Notes: generated by a model from the sequence alone, not told the origin. A DNA stretch of 64,000 bases from Artemia franciscana (GCF_032884065.1 NW_027062693.1:1-64000); one strand, 5' to 3'. Positions 23,733 to 35,960 are shown, numbered from the stretch's first letter. Translations and numbers: made by a program.

Positions 23733-25455
23733 AATTAAATTTAAAAAACTAGTTTTTTTAACTGAAAGTAAGGAGCGACATTAAAACTTAAAACGAACAG
23801 AAATTACTCCGTATATGAAACGGGTTCTCCCCTCCGCAATCCCTCGCTCTTTACGCTAAAGTTTTTAATTGTTTTAAAAACTAGAATTGTGGCAAAGAGT
23901 CAAACTTTAGCGTAAAGAGCGAGGGATTGCGGAGGGGAAAACCCGTTTCATATACGGAGTAATTTCTGTTCGTTTATGTTTTAATGTCGCTCTTTACTTT
24001 CGGTTAAAAAAACTAGTTTTTTTTAATTTAATTTCTCAACGTTTTTGAATTAATGCATGTTTGATTTTGGCTCTCCGCACATAAATTATTAAAATGAAAT
24101 TCGCATACTAATTCTTTTTTTGGCTAAATGGCTTTTGAGAAATAAGGAGTGGGGAAGGAGGTGTAGTTGCCCTCCAATTTTTCGGTTACTTAAAAAGGCA
24201 ACTAGAATTTTTAATTTTTAACGAACGTTCTTATTAGTAAATAATATACGTAACTTAAGAATTAACTTACGTAAAAAACTTTTATATTCTTATATTTTTA
24301 TTACGTATATGAGGGGGTTTTTCCCCTCGTTAATACCTCGCTCTTTATACTAAATCTTAAGTTTTGTCCCAAATCTTTAAGAATGACCCCTGAATCAGAA
24401 AGGCCGTAGAATTAGTAGTTGAAATTACTAGAAATACTTTAGTATAAAGAGCGATGTATTTATCTCCTCCTAAATACCTCGCTCTTTATGCTAAAATATT
24501 TTTAGAACCCCTCATATGCCTAATAATCTCTGTTCGTTTTAAGTTTTAATGTCCTTTAATGTTTTTTAATGTCTTGTTCGTTTAAAGTCCTTACTTTCAA
24601 CTGAAAAAACTTTTTCATGTTTATTTTTTCATTGTTTTTATATAGTAATGCTAAAAAATCCTGCGCCTTTTTCATTGAGTTTCTCTTCCCCATGACATAT
24701 TCCTCCAAGGAAAGATACTCCCACATAGCTCCCTCCCCTCAACCTAACCCCCCAAACCATAAGAATCCCCCTGAAAACGTCTGTACACTTCCCAATAACC
24801 ATTAATTTATGTAAACACTGGTCAAAGTTTGTAACTGGCAGCCCCTCCCCCAGGGACTGTGGGGGAGTAAGTCATCACCAAAGACATAGTTATTATGATT
24901 TTCGACTATGTGGAACAAAATGACTATCTCAAAATTTAGATTTGTTGACTTTTCGAAAAAAATGAGCGTGGGAGGGGGCCTAGGTGCCCTCCAATTTTTT
25001 GGTCTCTTAAAAAGGGCACTAGAACTTTTCATTTCTATTAGAATGAGCCCTCTTGCGACATGCTAGGACCATTCGGTTGATACGATGACCCCTGGGAAAA
25101 AGAAAAAAAACAAAAACAAATAAACACGCACCCGTGATCTGTCTTCTGGCAAAAAATACGAAATTCCGCATTTTTGTAGATAGGTGCTTGAAATTTTTTC
25201 CATAGGGTTTTCTTATACGCTGAATGCGATGGTGTGATTTTCAGTAAATGTGATGGTGTGATTTAGGTAAATTTTCTTAGGCTCGTAACTTTTTATGACA
25301 AAGATTAAATTTGATGAAACTTATATATTTAAAATCAGCATGAAAATTCGATTCTTTTGATGTATCTTTTAGTATCGGAATTCCGACTTTTAGAGTTTCG
25401 TTTACTATTGAGCCGGGTCGCTCCTTACTACAGTTCGTTACCACAAACTGTTTGA
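23733..25455 (-). mobile_element. Family A element, copy 3
   Basis: Reverse orientation relative to copies 1 and 2. The large palindrome comes first (arms about 23741-23865 and 23902-24030), with the private block CGGGTT-CCCCTCCGCAATCC in both arms. The small palindrome at 25431-25450 carries one mismatch (CAAACTG for CGAACTG). The end is CTGTTTGA. The full length of 1.72 kb matches copies 1 and 4. Confidence 0.88.
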
Positions 25456-26752
25456 TAAATATGCCTCACTTCAGAAAATTTTAAAACCCAAATAAACCAA
25501 AAAAGTAGAAGATTTAATAGGATCATGCACTTTGTCAGTGCCTGAGCATAGGCAATTTCTGAATGTAGTATTTAAATTACTTCTAGAAATGGTTATTTTA
25601 ATAAGTTTTGCTTTGTTAAGTCAATTGTAGTGAATAAGTATTTTTAAAATATTTTCAGTGAGTATTACATTATCATTACATTTATTTTTTTTTCGACAAA
25701 AAAAAACGAACTCAATAACACAATCAGAGATCCCACCTAGGCTCTGTGGCCTGTTAAGTGGGACAATCGCGAAACAGAACTTACACATATTACGCTATTA
25801 GTCGATTAAGCACAAAAAATTCAAAAACGAGTACTGACAAAAATAGAAAGAAAAAAAAAGAGCAGAAAAAAAGCATCAAAAAAGACAAAAAAAAGGAAGT
25901 GACAAAATGATAGAGGGTTTTCCTACAAAGGACAAAATCGAAAACTGATACGCAAAGCTTATGATATCACATTTGAATAACTCATCTTGGGGTCGTCCTC
26001 TACTTTTTCCAGCTAAGTAGAAGTCGATGACTTTTTCCTGCATGTTATATAAGACGCAATTTGATTATTTAAATAAATGAAAAATATAGCGTCTGAAACA
26101 TCAATAAATGTCTATACATGACACATATAACAAATGTAGACATGATGAATAATATAAAAAGATAAATAAATCAATTTTTAAATAAGAGACACAACGGAAG
26201 AACTAGATTAAATAACGTTGGATGACGACTAATCACAATAAGCAGCTCAAATTGAAAAAAGATTCAACACAGTAATGAGCTTATAGGCATTGCCAAGGTG
26301 GGAAAGTTTAGCTCGCTTTATCACGGGTATCGGCTTACTTTACAGAAAATTTTCTATTCCAGAGAAGAATTTCAATTTATACAACAAGCTTGGGTAAATT
26401 TTGTAAGGTTTGGAAGACCTATACCCTAACCTGGTTCGTTTGAGGTGACATAGCTGGCTAAGCTGTTTTTATAGAAAAGATAACTGGCCCTAACAGTTCT
26501 TAAGCGTACACGATGCTGTCTTTCTGGTGGCTCCCTCTTCTCACTTAGACCGTTATGGTTCAGTTTTTGGTTTCTCAAGTTTTATCGAAGGAGGGAAGGA
26601 GAATGTCTACTGTAACTTGTCACTCCTTTTGGATAAATTTTTGTTGACAAAGTTGTGTTCGTAACTAAATTTTATTGCTAAATTTTTATTTGTGCCTAAA
26701 TTTGTTGGCTATTTGGGTTTGTAACTAAAATAAGCCTTGTTTTTTTTTCTAG
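25456..26752. other. Upstream or intron sequence of zinc-finger gene 1
   Basis: No coding exon recognised. It ends in a polypyrimidine tract and AG that form the acceptor of the zinc-finger exon. An A-rich stretch lies at about 25830-25900. Confidence 0.4.
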
Positions 26753-27699
26753 GTGATACTATTGATTCAATCTATGAAAATGACCCGTCCAAACAAGAAC
26801 ACGGAAAACAGTTTGTTCCTGGCTTTACAAGTGTATATCTTAAGCAAGAAACCGATTCAGATTGTGAACCTGTGCTGGCTAGTGACTTCCATGTATTTTC
26901 TAACAATGATGTCACTGAAAAGGAGGACCGTAAACAAAATCCATGTAGTTCATTAGAAATATTACCCGGAGGAGATCTATATAAACATCAAAAACCTTAT
27001 GAAGAAGAAAAAGTTTTTGGGTGTGATATATGTGAGAAAACATTCTCACAAAGATACCAAATGTCGAATCATAGAAGAATTCATACTGGAGAGAAACCTT
27101 TCAAATGTGCTATGTGTGAGAAAACATTTACCACCAGCTCAGTGTTATCGCGTCATCGAAGAGTTATTCATGGAGGGGAAAAACGTTTCAGCTGTGACAC
27201 ATGTAGAAAAGGCTTCTCTTCTAGTTATAATTTGTCTAAACATCAAAAAACTCATACTGGTGAAAAGCCTTTTGTTTGTAATATATGTGAAAAAAGTTTT
27301 ACTTTTGCATTCAGTTTGTCTTCACATCGAAGACTTCACACAGGTGAGAAACCTTTTGAATGTGAAAAATGTAATAGAAGTTTTCATTCTGCTTCCAGTT
27401 TATCAAAACACCGAAAAACTCATAGTGGAAAAAAACCCTTTGAGTGTGATATGTGTGAAAAAACTTTCACTTTTAGATTCAGTTTGTCGTCACATCGAAG
27501 AATTCACACTGGGGAGAAACCTTTTGAATGTGATATGTGCAAGAAAAGTTTTTCTACTAGTTCCAGCTTGTCCCTACATAGAAAAATACATACTGGGGAA
27601 AAACCCTTCCAATGTGAGGTTTGTAAGAAATGTTTCCCCTCTAGCTCTAATTTATCAAAACATCAAAAAACCCATACAAGGGAAAAACTCACACTTTGA
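26753..27699 (+). CDS. C2H2 zinc-finger protein, terminal exon (gene 1)
   Basis: The exon follows a polypyrimidine acceptor (TTTTTTTTCTAG) and starts two bases into a codon, so at least one upstream exon is missing here. About 90 residues of acidic, low-homology leader (GDTIDSIYENDPS...) precede eight classical C2H2 fingers joined by TGEKPF-type linkers. The first finger starts at CDICEKTF. The second has an H-x4-H variant (HRRVIH). The frame stops at TREKLTL, exactly where a ninth finger should begin. By family this would be a nuclear, sequence-specific DNA-binding protein; the target is unknown. It is a paralogue of 44498-45459, with the same exon phase and a similar leader. Confidence 0.85.
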
Positions 27700-27790
27700 G
27701 TGTGGGCAATGTAAGAAAACCTTTGTCTCCAGTTCTAGCTTAGGGAAACATGGAAGAGTTCACGATGAAGAGAATGTGTCTTGTAAATAA
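27680..27790 (+). pseudogene. Ninth zinc finger of gene 1, out of frame
   Basis: In the next frame the text CGQCKKTFVSSSSLGKHGRVH followed by a stop gives a complete ninth C2H2 finger. A one-base difference in the linker, at GGGAAAAACTCACACTTTGA, separates it from finger 8. Either the gene lost this finger or the assembly carries an indel. Confidence 0.75.
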
Positions 27791-28041
27791 AACACTTTTG
27801 ATGAAAGTGTTAGCATGGCACTTATGTTTAGCATTTTGTTTTTGTCTTCATGTTGAGTCCACTCCTCTTTGTAGTTTTATTTTAACCTTTTTTCCTTTAT
27901 TTGTTAATCAAAGGAAGTTCTGATTGTTGTAACCTTTGTATTTTTGTAAATTTGCTCTATACTTTTGTGAAAAACTTTTTTCTGTATTTATTTTGATGGG
28001 TATTTTATTTATCAGTGCTTGTTTATTAAACCGCATTGGTT

Positions 28042-28047
28042 AATAAA
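28042..28047 (+). terminator. Candidate polyadenylation signal of zinc-finger gene 1
   Basis: AATAAA about 250-340 bases after the stop codons of gene 1, followed by a T-rich tract. Position is plausible; use is not shown. Confidence 0.4.
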
Positions 28048-28701
28048 GGTAATTTATGAAAAGTGTAAAATGTTTTTGTTTTTTTTTATTGGAAAAGCTA
28101 TAGCACAAATATTCCAATAAGAATAATAATATGTATGAAAAGTTGTTTTGTGAAAGGGGACTCGTAGTAAACTATCCAAGTATTTTAAAGTTAGGCGTCT
28201 TGAAGTAGTTAGAAGAGAAATAAAAAAAAAAATCGGAAAAAAAAAATGTAAAGGATACAGAACAAGACTTTTCAATTTCCAAACACACAGTGCTGATCTC
28301 TGTTTCAAGATCTTTAAGCCAGGACGGGCAATGAAGGGATGGGGCTAGACACCTTGTGCTTTCGAACACCCTTTCTGAGTGTGCGTAAGAAGGACGTTGA
28401 CTTTGTCAACGTCGTATATATGGGGATGATAGATATGGAAAATTTTATAACTATCAATTCAGCAACATTTCATTTACAATTAAAAGAAGAAGATTGTGTC
28501 AACTCTGTTAAGACTTCAACAGAAACTTAAGCAATATTAAGGAACTCATGACTTTGAATGAATAGTTAATGAATTTTTTAAGGCAATGGACCGGTAACAT
28601 TCAGAGATCTGGAAGTTATTACATTTTTTTATGTATAAATATTGTTTGTGTTAATTATAATACTTAGTATTTCTGCTGATGATGAATATGGACTGTGTAC
28701 T
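28048..28701. other. No gene seen
   Basis: Spacer after zinc-finger gene 1; short frames only. Confidence 0.35.
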
Positions 28702-28802
28702 CGAATTGTTCAGAACTTTTATATTTGTTTTTTTACTGTCTAATATGGGTAAGTTTTTTATTAAACAGTAAAAAGCAAATATAAAAGTTCTGAACATTTC
28801 GA
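28702..28802. repeat. Isolated inverted repeat
   Basis: Arms at 28702-28739 and 28765-28802 both contain GTTCAGAACTTTTATATTTG (or its complement) and a run next to ACTGT. They differ at only a few positions over about 37 bp, with a 25-base spacer. Confidence 0.8.
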
Positions 28803-29369
28803 AGACATGGTCAGTCTTTTAAGACCTGTTATATAGTTGAAATATGTTTGAAAATCCACGTCTGCAGATGTGTCATCTTGCGGGCTCCACAATGATGTTT
28901 TGGCTTTTGATGATCTAAAGCTAGAAAGGTAAATATTTTCGTGTAGGACTGGGGAGGGGGTTGTTTCTCGCAAGGCCATGTGTGTCTAAGCTCAAGTGCT
29001 TTAGTGTCTACAAAAAAATCGCAAGACAACGATTGATTGAATAGAATTTAATTATTTAGCATGATAATATTTACCGTTAAAAGAACTTAAGTATCCAATG
29101 GAAGAATATTCAATGTTTGAAACAAACTTTTTGTTGATAATTTACCAGGATAACATTACGGGCTTGGAAGTAAATTTCTCAACATACCCTGCTTTATTAT
29201 GCTGTGTCTTAAGGGGTAGAATAATTTTTGAAGGCATTAAAAAAAATCACATGGCAATAATGTATATATAAGTATACTAGAGTATGATAAAGGGATTTCA
29301 GGGTAAAATAAATGTCAGACGTTTCATCATTCCAATATTCCTTGGTAGTTTCATCTTAATATAGATTGC
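28803..29369. other. No gene seen
   Basis: AT-rich spacer with no supported feature. Confidence 0.35.
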
Positions 29370-29850
29370 ATGGCAAAATTGGCCTGTCAAATAAAAATGA
29401 GTACAATGAATAAAAATTAGTTCATAAGAAAAAGTAAAACGCAAGTAACATAAAAAAATGAATAAAAGTAAGTATGTTGTACATTATAAAAACATACAGC
29501 GATGGACCCATCTGGCCTATCAAATAAACTGTCAAACCCAACTGGCCTGTCAAATAAAAATGTCATGTCCTGTCATGTTAATGTGTAACCCAACTAGCCT
29601 ATCAAATAAAAATGAAACAAACACATTAACAATACACATGACACATAAACATGTGCAAAAGTGGCCTTTCAAATAAAAATGAGTTCATAAGTAAAATGTA
29701 AGTAACATAAGTAAAATGAATAAAAATGAGTATACAAGTACATTATAAAAACATTCAGCTATGGATCCAACTGGCTTGTCAAAGAAAATGAAACAAGCAA
29801 ACTAACACATTAACATGTTACATTACAATTTTCATTTATTTCCGATTTCA
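29370..29850. repeat. Imperfect tandem repeat
   Basis: The phrase CTGGCCTGTCAAATAAAAAT or a close variant occurs at least five times. A longer block (ACATTATAAAAACATACAGC followed by ATGGAYCCA) is repeated near 29480 and 29740, about 260 bp apart. Confidence 0.7.
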
Positions 29851-29879
29851 ACGAATACTGGCACAAAGCTATTCCTGTA

Positions 29880-31143
29880 ACGCTTAATTTTTGCATTACT
29901 AGGATTTAGAACACGTGGGCCTGCCAGGACAGGGACGTTGACTTCCTTAAGGAGGAGAATGTAAGGTACTTTACCCTGACCGAATTCTCACAGCTCTCTT
30001 CTGGATAATTTCTAGCTTATCGGACTTACCCAACGTAAACCCAAAATGTCACACTGGGCAAGCATACTCAAGCTGTGGACGGGTAAAGATATATAAAGGT
30101 GGAGGATATGTTCTTTTGGGTATAAAAATTTAGCAAATAACTTAAGGAGAGATAGATGTGCACTAGTCTGTTTAATAATAGAGGAAATGTGGTTAACAAG
30201 CCCAATGCCACCGACAACCACTTTCCTAATTTTGCCACGGGTAATGAAAAAGCTGATACAATGGGACGGAGGGCGACTCCCGTCTTATTAATTTTGGGTA
30301 GACCATAGATCTTTAGTACGGAACAACTGGCCGCAGTCTCGTTTGAGTTTTTTTTGTGGAGTTTTATCTCTCTTCGTTGTTTACTGTAGTTTCAGAGAAC
30401 ATTAAAGTCAACAGTTTTGACTATTTTACCACTGATTTTCTTAACCCTATTATATCGCTGCTTCGGCCGTGCTTTAAAGAGTTCACTTACTCTGTTATGG
30501 CAATACTGGACTGAAGCTTTCCGAATCTGCTTTTTTGTAGATTTCCTTAGTAGGTTAGCTTCTTCAGTTTTTCCTTGGCGAAACAGTCTTAATTTTTGTA
30601 GGATTAAATTTTTTTGTTGCATGATTTATATACGGCTTATCATTAGAACATCTTCCCTTTTTGATCTTGGGAAAATTGTGTAGACATTTATTTATAAGTT
30701 TTTCTTTGAAAAATTCGGCTCTCTTATTCGAATCGTCGGCAGCAAATACATCTTCCCATTGCTCTTCTGAAAGCCATGTTCCAAAATTGAACTGTCAGTA
30801 ATTCGTTAATACTTAAGTTAATCAAATTTGTACATGTGGATGTGATCTTGTATCGGATTTAGCGAAAGCGTAAAATGATAACTGCGACCAAGGGGGGGGG
30901 TAAGGGAATTGGGTCTTTGATGGAATTTATGCATGTTTGCACAAATAACGTCAAGGGAAGTACCACCTTTTGTTGTAGAGATATTAACAATTTGCTTTAA
31001 ATTAGCTTCCAGACAGAAATTACTCGTGTTTAGTTCGTTTCCGTCACCGGTAAGTAGGATCCCAGCATCATACCCGTTTGTTCCTGGAACACATGCTTCC
31101 ATTGGCAACATATTATCACGACAAAAATCATTACCCCTCCACC
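29880..31143 (-). pseudogene. Mosaic of decayed non-LTR retroelement, with a Penelope-like scrap
   Basis: On the minus strand the following pieces appear in order. The end of an endonuclease domain (LLTGDGNELNTSNF, then PPLGRSYHFTLSLNP) lies at about 31060-30860. The endonuclease-RT linker (SEEQWEDVFAADDSNKRAEF, then RPKQRYNRVKKISGK) lies at about 30770-30420. An RT-like segment IYGLPKINKTGVALRPIV at about 30310-30240 looks like Penelope-type or related RT text. Last is a C-terminal block ARPQLEYACPV-HFGFTLG with KLEIIQKRAVRI at about 30090-29970, where the expected Trp codon is TGA. Most of the polymerase domain is missing. At about 31144 the remnant is cut by family B. Confidence 0.7.
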
Positions 31144-33015
31144 TTTTTATGGCACTTGGTATTAACCAAGTGACATATAGTAATCGCAAATTCTGTCGGT
31201 CTGTCGGTCCCGGTTTTCCTACTTTAGGCACTTCCAGGTAAGCTAGGACAATGAAATTTGGCAGGCGTATCAGGGACCGGACCAGATTATATTAGAAATA
31301 GTCATTTTCTCGATTTGACCATCTGGGGGGGGGAGGGGGGGCCCGTTAATTCGGAAGAATAGAAAAAATGAAGTATTTTTAATTTACGAACGGTTGATCA
31401 TATCTTAATGAAATTTGATGTTTGGAAGGATATCGTGTCTCAGAGCTGTTATTTTGAATCCCGATCGGATCTGGTGACATTGGGAAGGAGTTGGGAGGGG
31501 TAAGCCTAAAATCTTGGAAAACACTTAGAGTGGAGGGATCGGGGTGAAACTTGGTGGGAAAAATAAGCACAAGTCCTAGATACATGATTGACATAACCGG
31601 AACGGATCCTCTCTCTTTGGGTAGTTAGAGGGGGGGGGGGGTTAATTCTGAAAAATTAGAAAAAATGAGGTATTTTTAACCTACAAACGGGTGATTGGAT
31701 CTCAATGAAATTTGATATTTAGAAAGATATCGTGTCTCAAAGCTCTTATTTTAAATCACGACCGGATCTGCTGACATGGGGGGAGTTTGGGGGGAGCCTA
31801 AAATCATAGAAAACGCTTAGATTGGAGGGATCGGGATGAAACTTGGTGGGGAAATATGAAGAAGTCTTAGATACGTGATTTACGTAATTAGAACGGATCC
31901 GCTCTATTAGGGGCGGGGGGGGGGTAATTCTGAAAAATAAGAAAAAATGACGTATTTTTAACTTACGAAGGAGTTATCGGATCTTCATGAAACTTCATAT
32001 TTAGAAGGACTTCGTAACTCAGATCTCTCATTTTAAATCTCAACCGGATCCAGCGTCATTGGGGGGGGGGTGAAAATCTTATAAAATACTTAAAGCGGAG
32101 AGATCAGGATGAAACTGGATGGGAAGAATAAAAACCTGTCTAAGATACGTCACTGACATTACCGGACTGGATCTGCTCTCTTTGGTGGAGCTTGGGGGGG
32201 GAGGGGGGTAATTTGGAAAAATAAGGTATTTGTAACTTACGAAAGGGTGACCTGATCTTAATGAAATTTGATATTTAGAAGGATATAGTGCTTTAAAGCT
32301 CTAATTTTATATTCCGACCAGATCCTATGATTTTGGGAGGAGTTGGAGGGGGAAACCGGAATCCTTGGAAAACGTGAAAATTGGGGTGTTTTTATCTTAC
32401 GAATAGGTGATCGGATCTTAATGCAATTTGATATTCAGAAGGAATTCATGTCTCAGAGCTCTTATTTCAATTCCCGACCAGATCTTTTGACATTGGGAGG
32501 AGTTGGAGGGTGAAATCTTGGAAAACACATGGAAGGAATCGGGATGAAGCTTGGTGGATAGAATAAACATATGTCCTTGATACGTGATTGACGTAACCGT
32601 ACTGGATTTGTTCTCTTTGGGGGAGTTGCGGGAGGGGTTCAGCGATTTGGCGAGTTTGGTGCTTCTGGACGTGCTAGGACGATGGAAATTGGTAGGCATG
32701 TCAGGGAGCTGCATAAATTGACTTGATAAAGTCGTTTTCCCAAATTCGACGATCTGGGGGGCTAAAGGGACAGGAAAAATGAGGTATTTATAACTTACGA
32801 GTGGGCGATCGGATCCTAATGAATTTTGATATTTAGAAGGACATCGTGACTCAGTGCTCTTATTTTAAATCCCGACCGGCACTAAGTCTCCGATTTTCCT
32901 TTTAAATCAATCCATTGATTCTCAGAATTTTGTTAGAGCTCATACCATATGATCTCTTGGCTCTTAGCTCTTCTTACCTCGTCACAAGTGCCATATGAGC
33001 TCTTAGCTCTTGTTT
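31144..33015 (+). mobile_element. Family B tandem-repeat element, copy 1
   Basis: It begins with TTTATGGCACTTGG, holding a small palindrome (ACTTGGT, loop ATTA, ACCAAGT), followed by a CTGTCGGTCTGTCGGT tract. About six units of 270-300 bp follow, each with TTAATGAAATTTGAT near its centre, a GGATC-rich part and usually a G-run. It ends with a non-tandem tail containing GCCATATGAGCTCTTAGCTC. Both ends match copy 2 at 54202-56909. No protein gene. It interrupts an older retroelement remnant on its left. Confidence 0.8.
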
Positions 33016-33900
33016 CCTAAGGTAATGATCATATGGGCAAAGTTTAACAAACTCATTAAATTAAGCCATCTTCAGAGTATCCAGGTTTTGGGACTGAACC
33101 TCAGTTATACAAATTAAATATGATACTAGGCTATTTGCCATAATTTCAAGCTCAATAAGTTATTTCAAAATTTAAGGCTTTCTGCATTATTTAATAACAA
33201 CCTAGGGAGATGGTACTGTAATATATTATTCTTGTGTTTGCTGATGGGTACCAGAAATACCCGTCTTATCTGTCAAACGATTTAAAAAAGGAGTTGGGGT
33301 GGTCTTTGGACGATTTCGAAGGATGGCTAGGGTTTAGAAGGGATGGGGTCACTATTGGTAGGATCATGAACAATTTGCCTAGTAGTAGGGTGACCAGAAG
33401 AGAGTACCAGGGACTATCGACTCGCAGTATTAGGAGTAGTAGCATCCCTTTACACCATATCATATTGAGGGTTTGACAGAAAGCGGGTAAATCTATTGGA
33501 AGTGAGGGTCAATACTTTGGGGGAAATTTGGCGAAAAGAAACAGCGCGGTACTCTCGACAAGAAGCCGAGAGCCACTTCGGTTGGCGAGGAAAGGCGTAA
33601 ACTGTTACTTCTTGTGCCCGTGCCGATTTCCATCGTAATTTCATTTCTTGTAATTTCAATAATAAACGTTCACTAGATTGATGCAGATCAATAGACTGAA
33701 ATGAAACCATCGAGACAGGCCTAGGTAAGTTTGTGTACCGGAACCGAATCCAGGATCGACTTGGAAAGCTTAGGCCCAAGGGCACTTGACGGTGATATGA
33801 TACCGATGGGGACGTAACGTGGCCCAAGGCTACGGCAGCTTTTCCGTTTTTTGTCGAAATTAAATTATTAAGTGGGATCGAAGATCTAGAAGCATGGGCC
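33016..33900. other. Possible decayed coding sequence, unassigned
   Basis: The plus-strand frame 33234-33476 (KKELGWSLDDFEGWLGF) and a longer mosaic up to about 33900 (including IEDLEAWAKLQAL) have a protein-like feel but match no family I can name. They may be the upstream part of the retroelement at 33905-34690. The long minus-strand frame at 33450-33902 is probably incidental. Confidence 0.3.
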
Positions 33901-33904
33901 AAAT

Positions 33905-34690
33905 TACAAGCACTGTCAAGACATAATAAATCTGCACATGAATTAAGATGATCGAAAGAACAGATACTAAACGATTAAGTGACTTAAATTAGAAATAAAT
34001 AGCAGCAAAAGCGTGATGCTAGGTAACGGAAGATCGATGAAGCCGAAAGTTTTACTTGCCTGGGTAATTAAAGATTGGTAAAGAGGGCAAATCCAGTAAA
34101 AGTATGAGAAGTAGAACAGGCCAGACCAAGTGTTTTTCACGGTAAAAAAAAAATGGAAGAATAGTAAGATAAGTCTCTGAACCAGGATGAACAGCAAAGA
34201 ATAGACTAGGAATATATAACAATAAAAGATGATACTGGGTCGCCGAAGATCGATGAAGTGAATAGCTTTACTTACCTTGGTCACTGAAGATTCTTAACGA
34301 AAGTAAATGCAGTCAAGATATAAAAAGTAGAAAAGCTGGACATCTTTACTTGCGAGGGTAAATGAAAAATAATCAAAAAACGTACATCAAGTAAAGATAC
34401 AAGCAGTAGAATCGCCAAGACCCAAATGTATTTTCATTCTAAAAAAAAGAAGCAAGAACAGTAAGTAAGCCCACTAACCAGGATGTGAGACTAAGAAAAC
34501 ATCAGGAATAAACGACGATAAAAGGTTAATGCTGCGCAGCGGAAGATCGATTAAGTAGATATCTTTACTTTCCTGGGTAGGTAAAAATTTTAAAGGGGGT
34601 AAATCCAATAAAGATATAAGAAGTAGAATAAGCCCAGTGTGTTGTTCGAGGTTAACGAAAAGCTTTGAATTATAGTAAGACAATTCTATA
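33905..34690 (+). pseudogene. Multiplied fragment of an RTE-like reverse transcriptase
   Basis: The same piece of a non-LTR reverse transcriptase thumb region is present about three times in tandem: LEINSSKSVMLGNGRSMK at about 33975-34040, a variant with GRRRSMK near 34240, and INDDKRLMLRSGRSIK near 34505-34555. Each is followed by text like SSKSMRSR or SNKDIRSRIS. In RTE-type polymerases this block precedes F-x-YLG and the VKSRI segment. All copies are full of stops and shifts. The spacing is roughly 220-290 bp. Confidence 0.6.
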
Positions 34691-34799
34691 AACTAAGATG
34701 AGGAGCTTGCGCTGTCTAAGTAATGAGCGATGTGTCCAAAATGAACTATTATTTTGTTTATGTTTTAAACCAGGACACTTCATATCGAAGGAGCTGTCG

Positions 34800-35960
34800 T
34801 AGAAACTTCGAAAAGGGCTCAATCGATTGGAAATTGAAAGGCCTAGTTCTTTTTTTTGATAGTCGAAAGTGACCACGGCAACCAATCCCCTCCAAAGATC
34901 ACAATTTCCCCAAATAGATCGAATCAAAGTTTTGAAATAGCCGTTTTATTCAACGTAGGTGAAAGGTCCAGAAATTATGTCTTTAAGGATAGGAGGCCAG
35001 ATATCCCCGCCCACACTTCGTATTTTGCCGAAATGAGTCTGATAGAAATTTTGAGATGACCTTTTGTTGTCGTAGATGTTCTAAAGCCCTTTTTATGAGT
35101 CCGAGTGATCGAAGGGCAGCCACCCCTCCCGTTTATTGTATATTTTGTTTCCGTGCCATTTGTTGTTGCAAATTTTCTAGTGCCCTTTTTATGAGTCAAA
35201 GTGATCGGAGGGCAGCCATCCCCCTTTCCCTGGTCGTATATTTTCCACAAAATCATCCGATAGAAATTCTGAGATAGGTATTTGTTCAAAAATATTCCAG
35301 AAATCATATAATATGGCCTTTAGGGTTTACATAGTCCCCCAGAGTGTGAGGGTTGCAAGTTATGCTGCAGGGGCCAATAACACTTTTATGGAAGGGGGTT
35401 ATTGTGTGAACTTTAGAAGAAGCTCATTTGATTGTAAATGTATAGTTTTATTTCCCTTTCAAGAGTCAAACGTGATGACGAGGAACTAGCCCTCCCTCTC
35501 CCTGACATCTTCTTTTCCCGAAACGGGCATTCAACTGAAATTGTGAGATAGCCATTAAGTTACGCATTGTCCAAAAATCATATAACAATGTCATTCGGGT
35601 CGGCACAATCCCCCATGGGTTGTGCCATGGGCAAGGGCTGTAAGTTCTACCCTGTGGCATATGACGTTTTTATGGAACGGTTTTTCTTATAAGCTTTGGA
35701 TCGGATAGAGCTCGTTTGATTGGAAGTCAGAAGTTTTAGTACCCCTTTTAAGAGTCAAAAATGAATGGCGGGCAATCAGCCCCCCCCCCCAAAAGTTTGT
35801 CATTCCCATAAACATATCTGATCGAAATTTTAAGAGATCTATTTTGTTCAGCCTTGTTCAAAGGCCCAGTAATTATATCTTTGGGGATGTAAATCTCCCA
35901 ACGGCCCTAATCAGGAAAACAGCTGTAAGCTAGGCAATTCGTTTATTGCCACACTTAGTA
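34800..35960 (+). repeat. Tandem array related to the family A core
   Basis: The anchor GAAATTNTGAGATAGCCAT appears in variants near 34930, 35046, 35262, 35540 and 35828. Each is preceded by CCCTTTTTATGAGTC-like text and GGGCAGCC, and followed by TATGTCTTTRGGG-like text and a C-rich patch. The same order of blocks lies once in the interior of every full A element (for example 12560-12740). A termini are absent. Confidence 0.7.

Noticed and set aside
26999-27790. 263-codon second frame across zinc-finger gene 1
   Set aside because: It is a shadow of the zinc-finger frame; only its last 35 codons, the out-of-frame ninth finger, carry meaning. The 44692-45129 frame is the same kind of shadow of gene 2.
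31240-32900. CRISPR-like appearance of regularly spaced repeats
   Set aside because: Units are about 290 bp, degenerate and contiguous, with no short repeat-spacer alternation, in a eukaryotic genome.
33450-33902. 150-codon minus-strand frame
   Set aside because: No recognisable motif, and the opposite strand has at least as protein-like text leading into a retroelement remnant.
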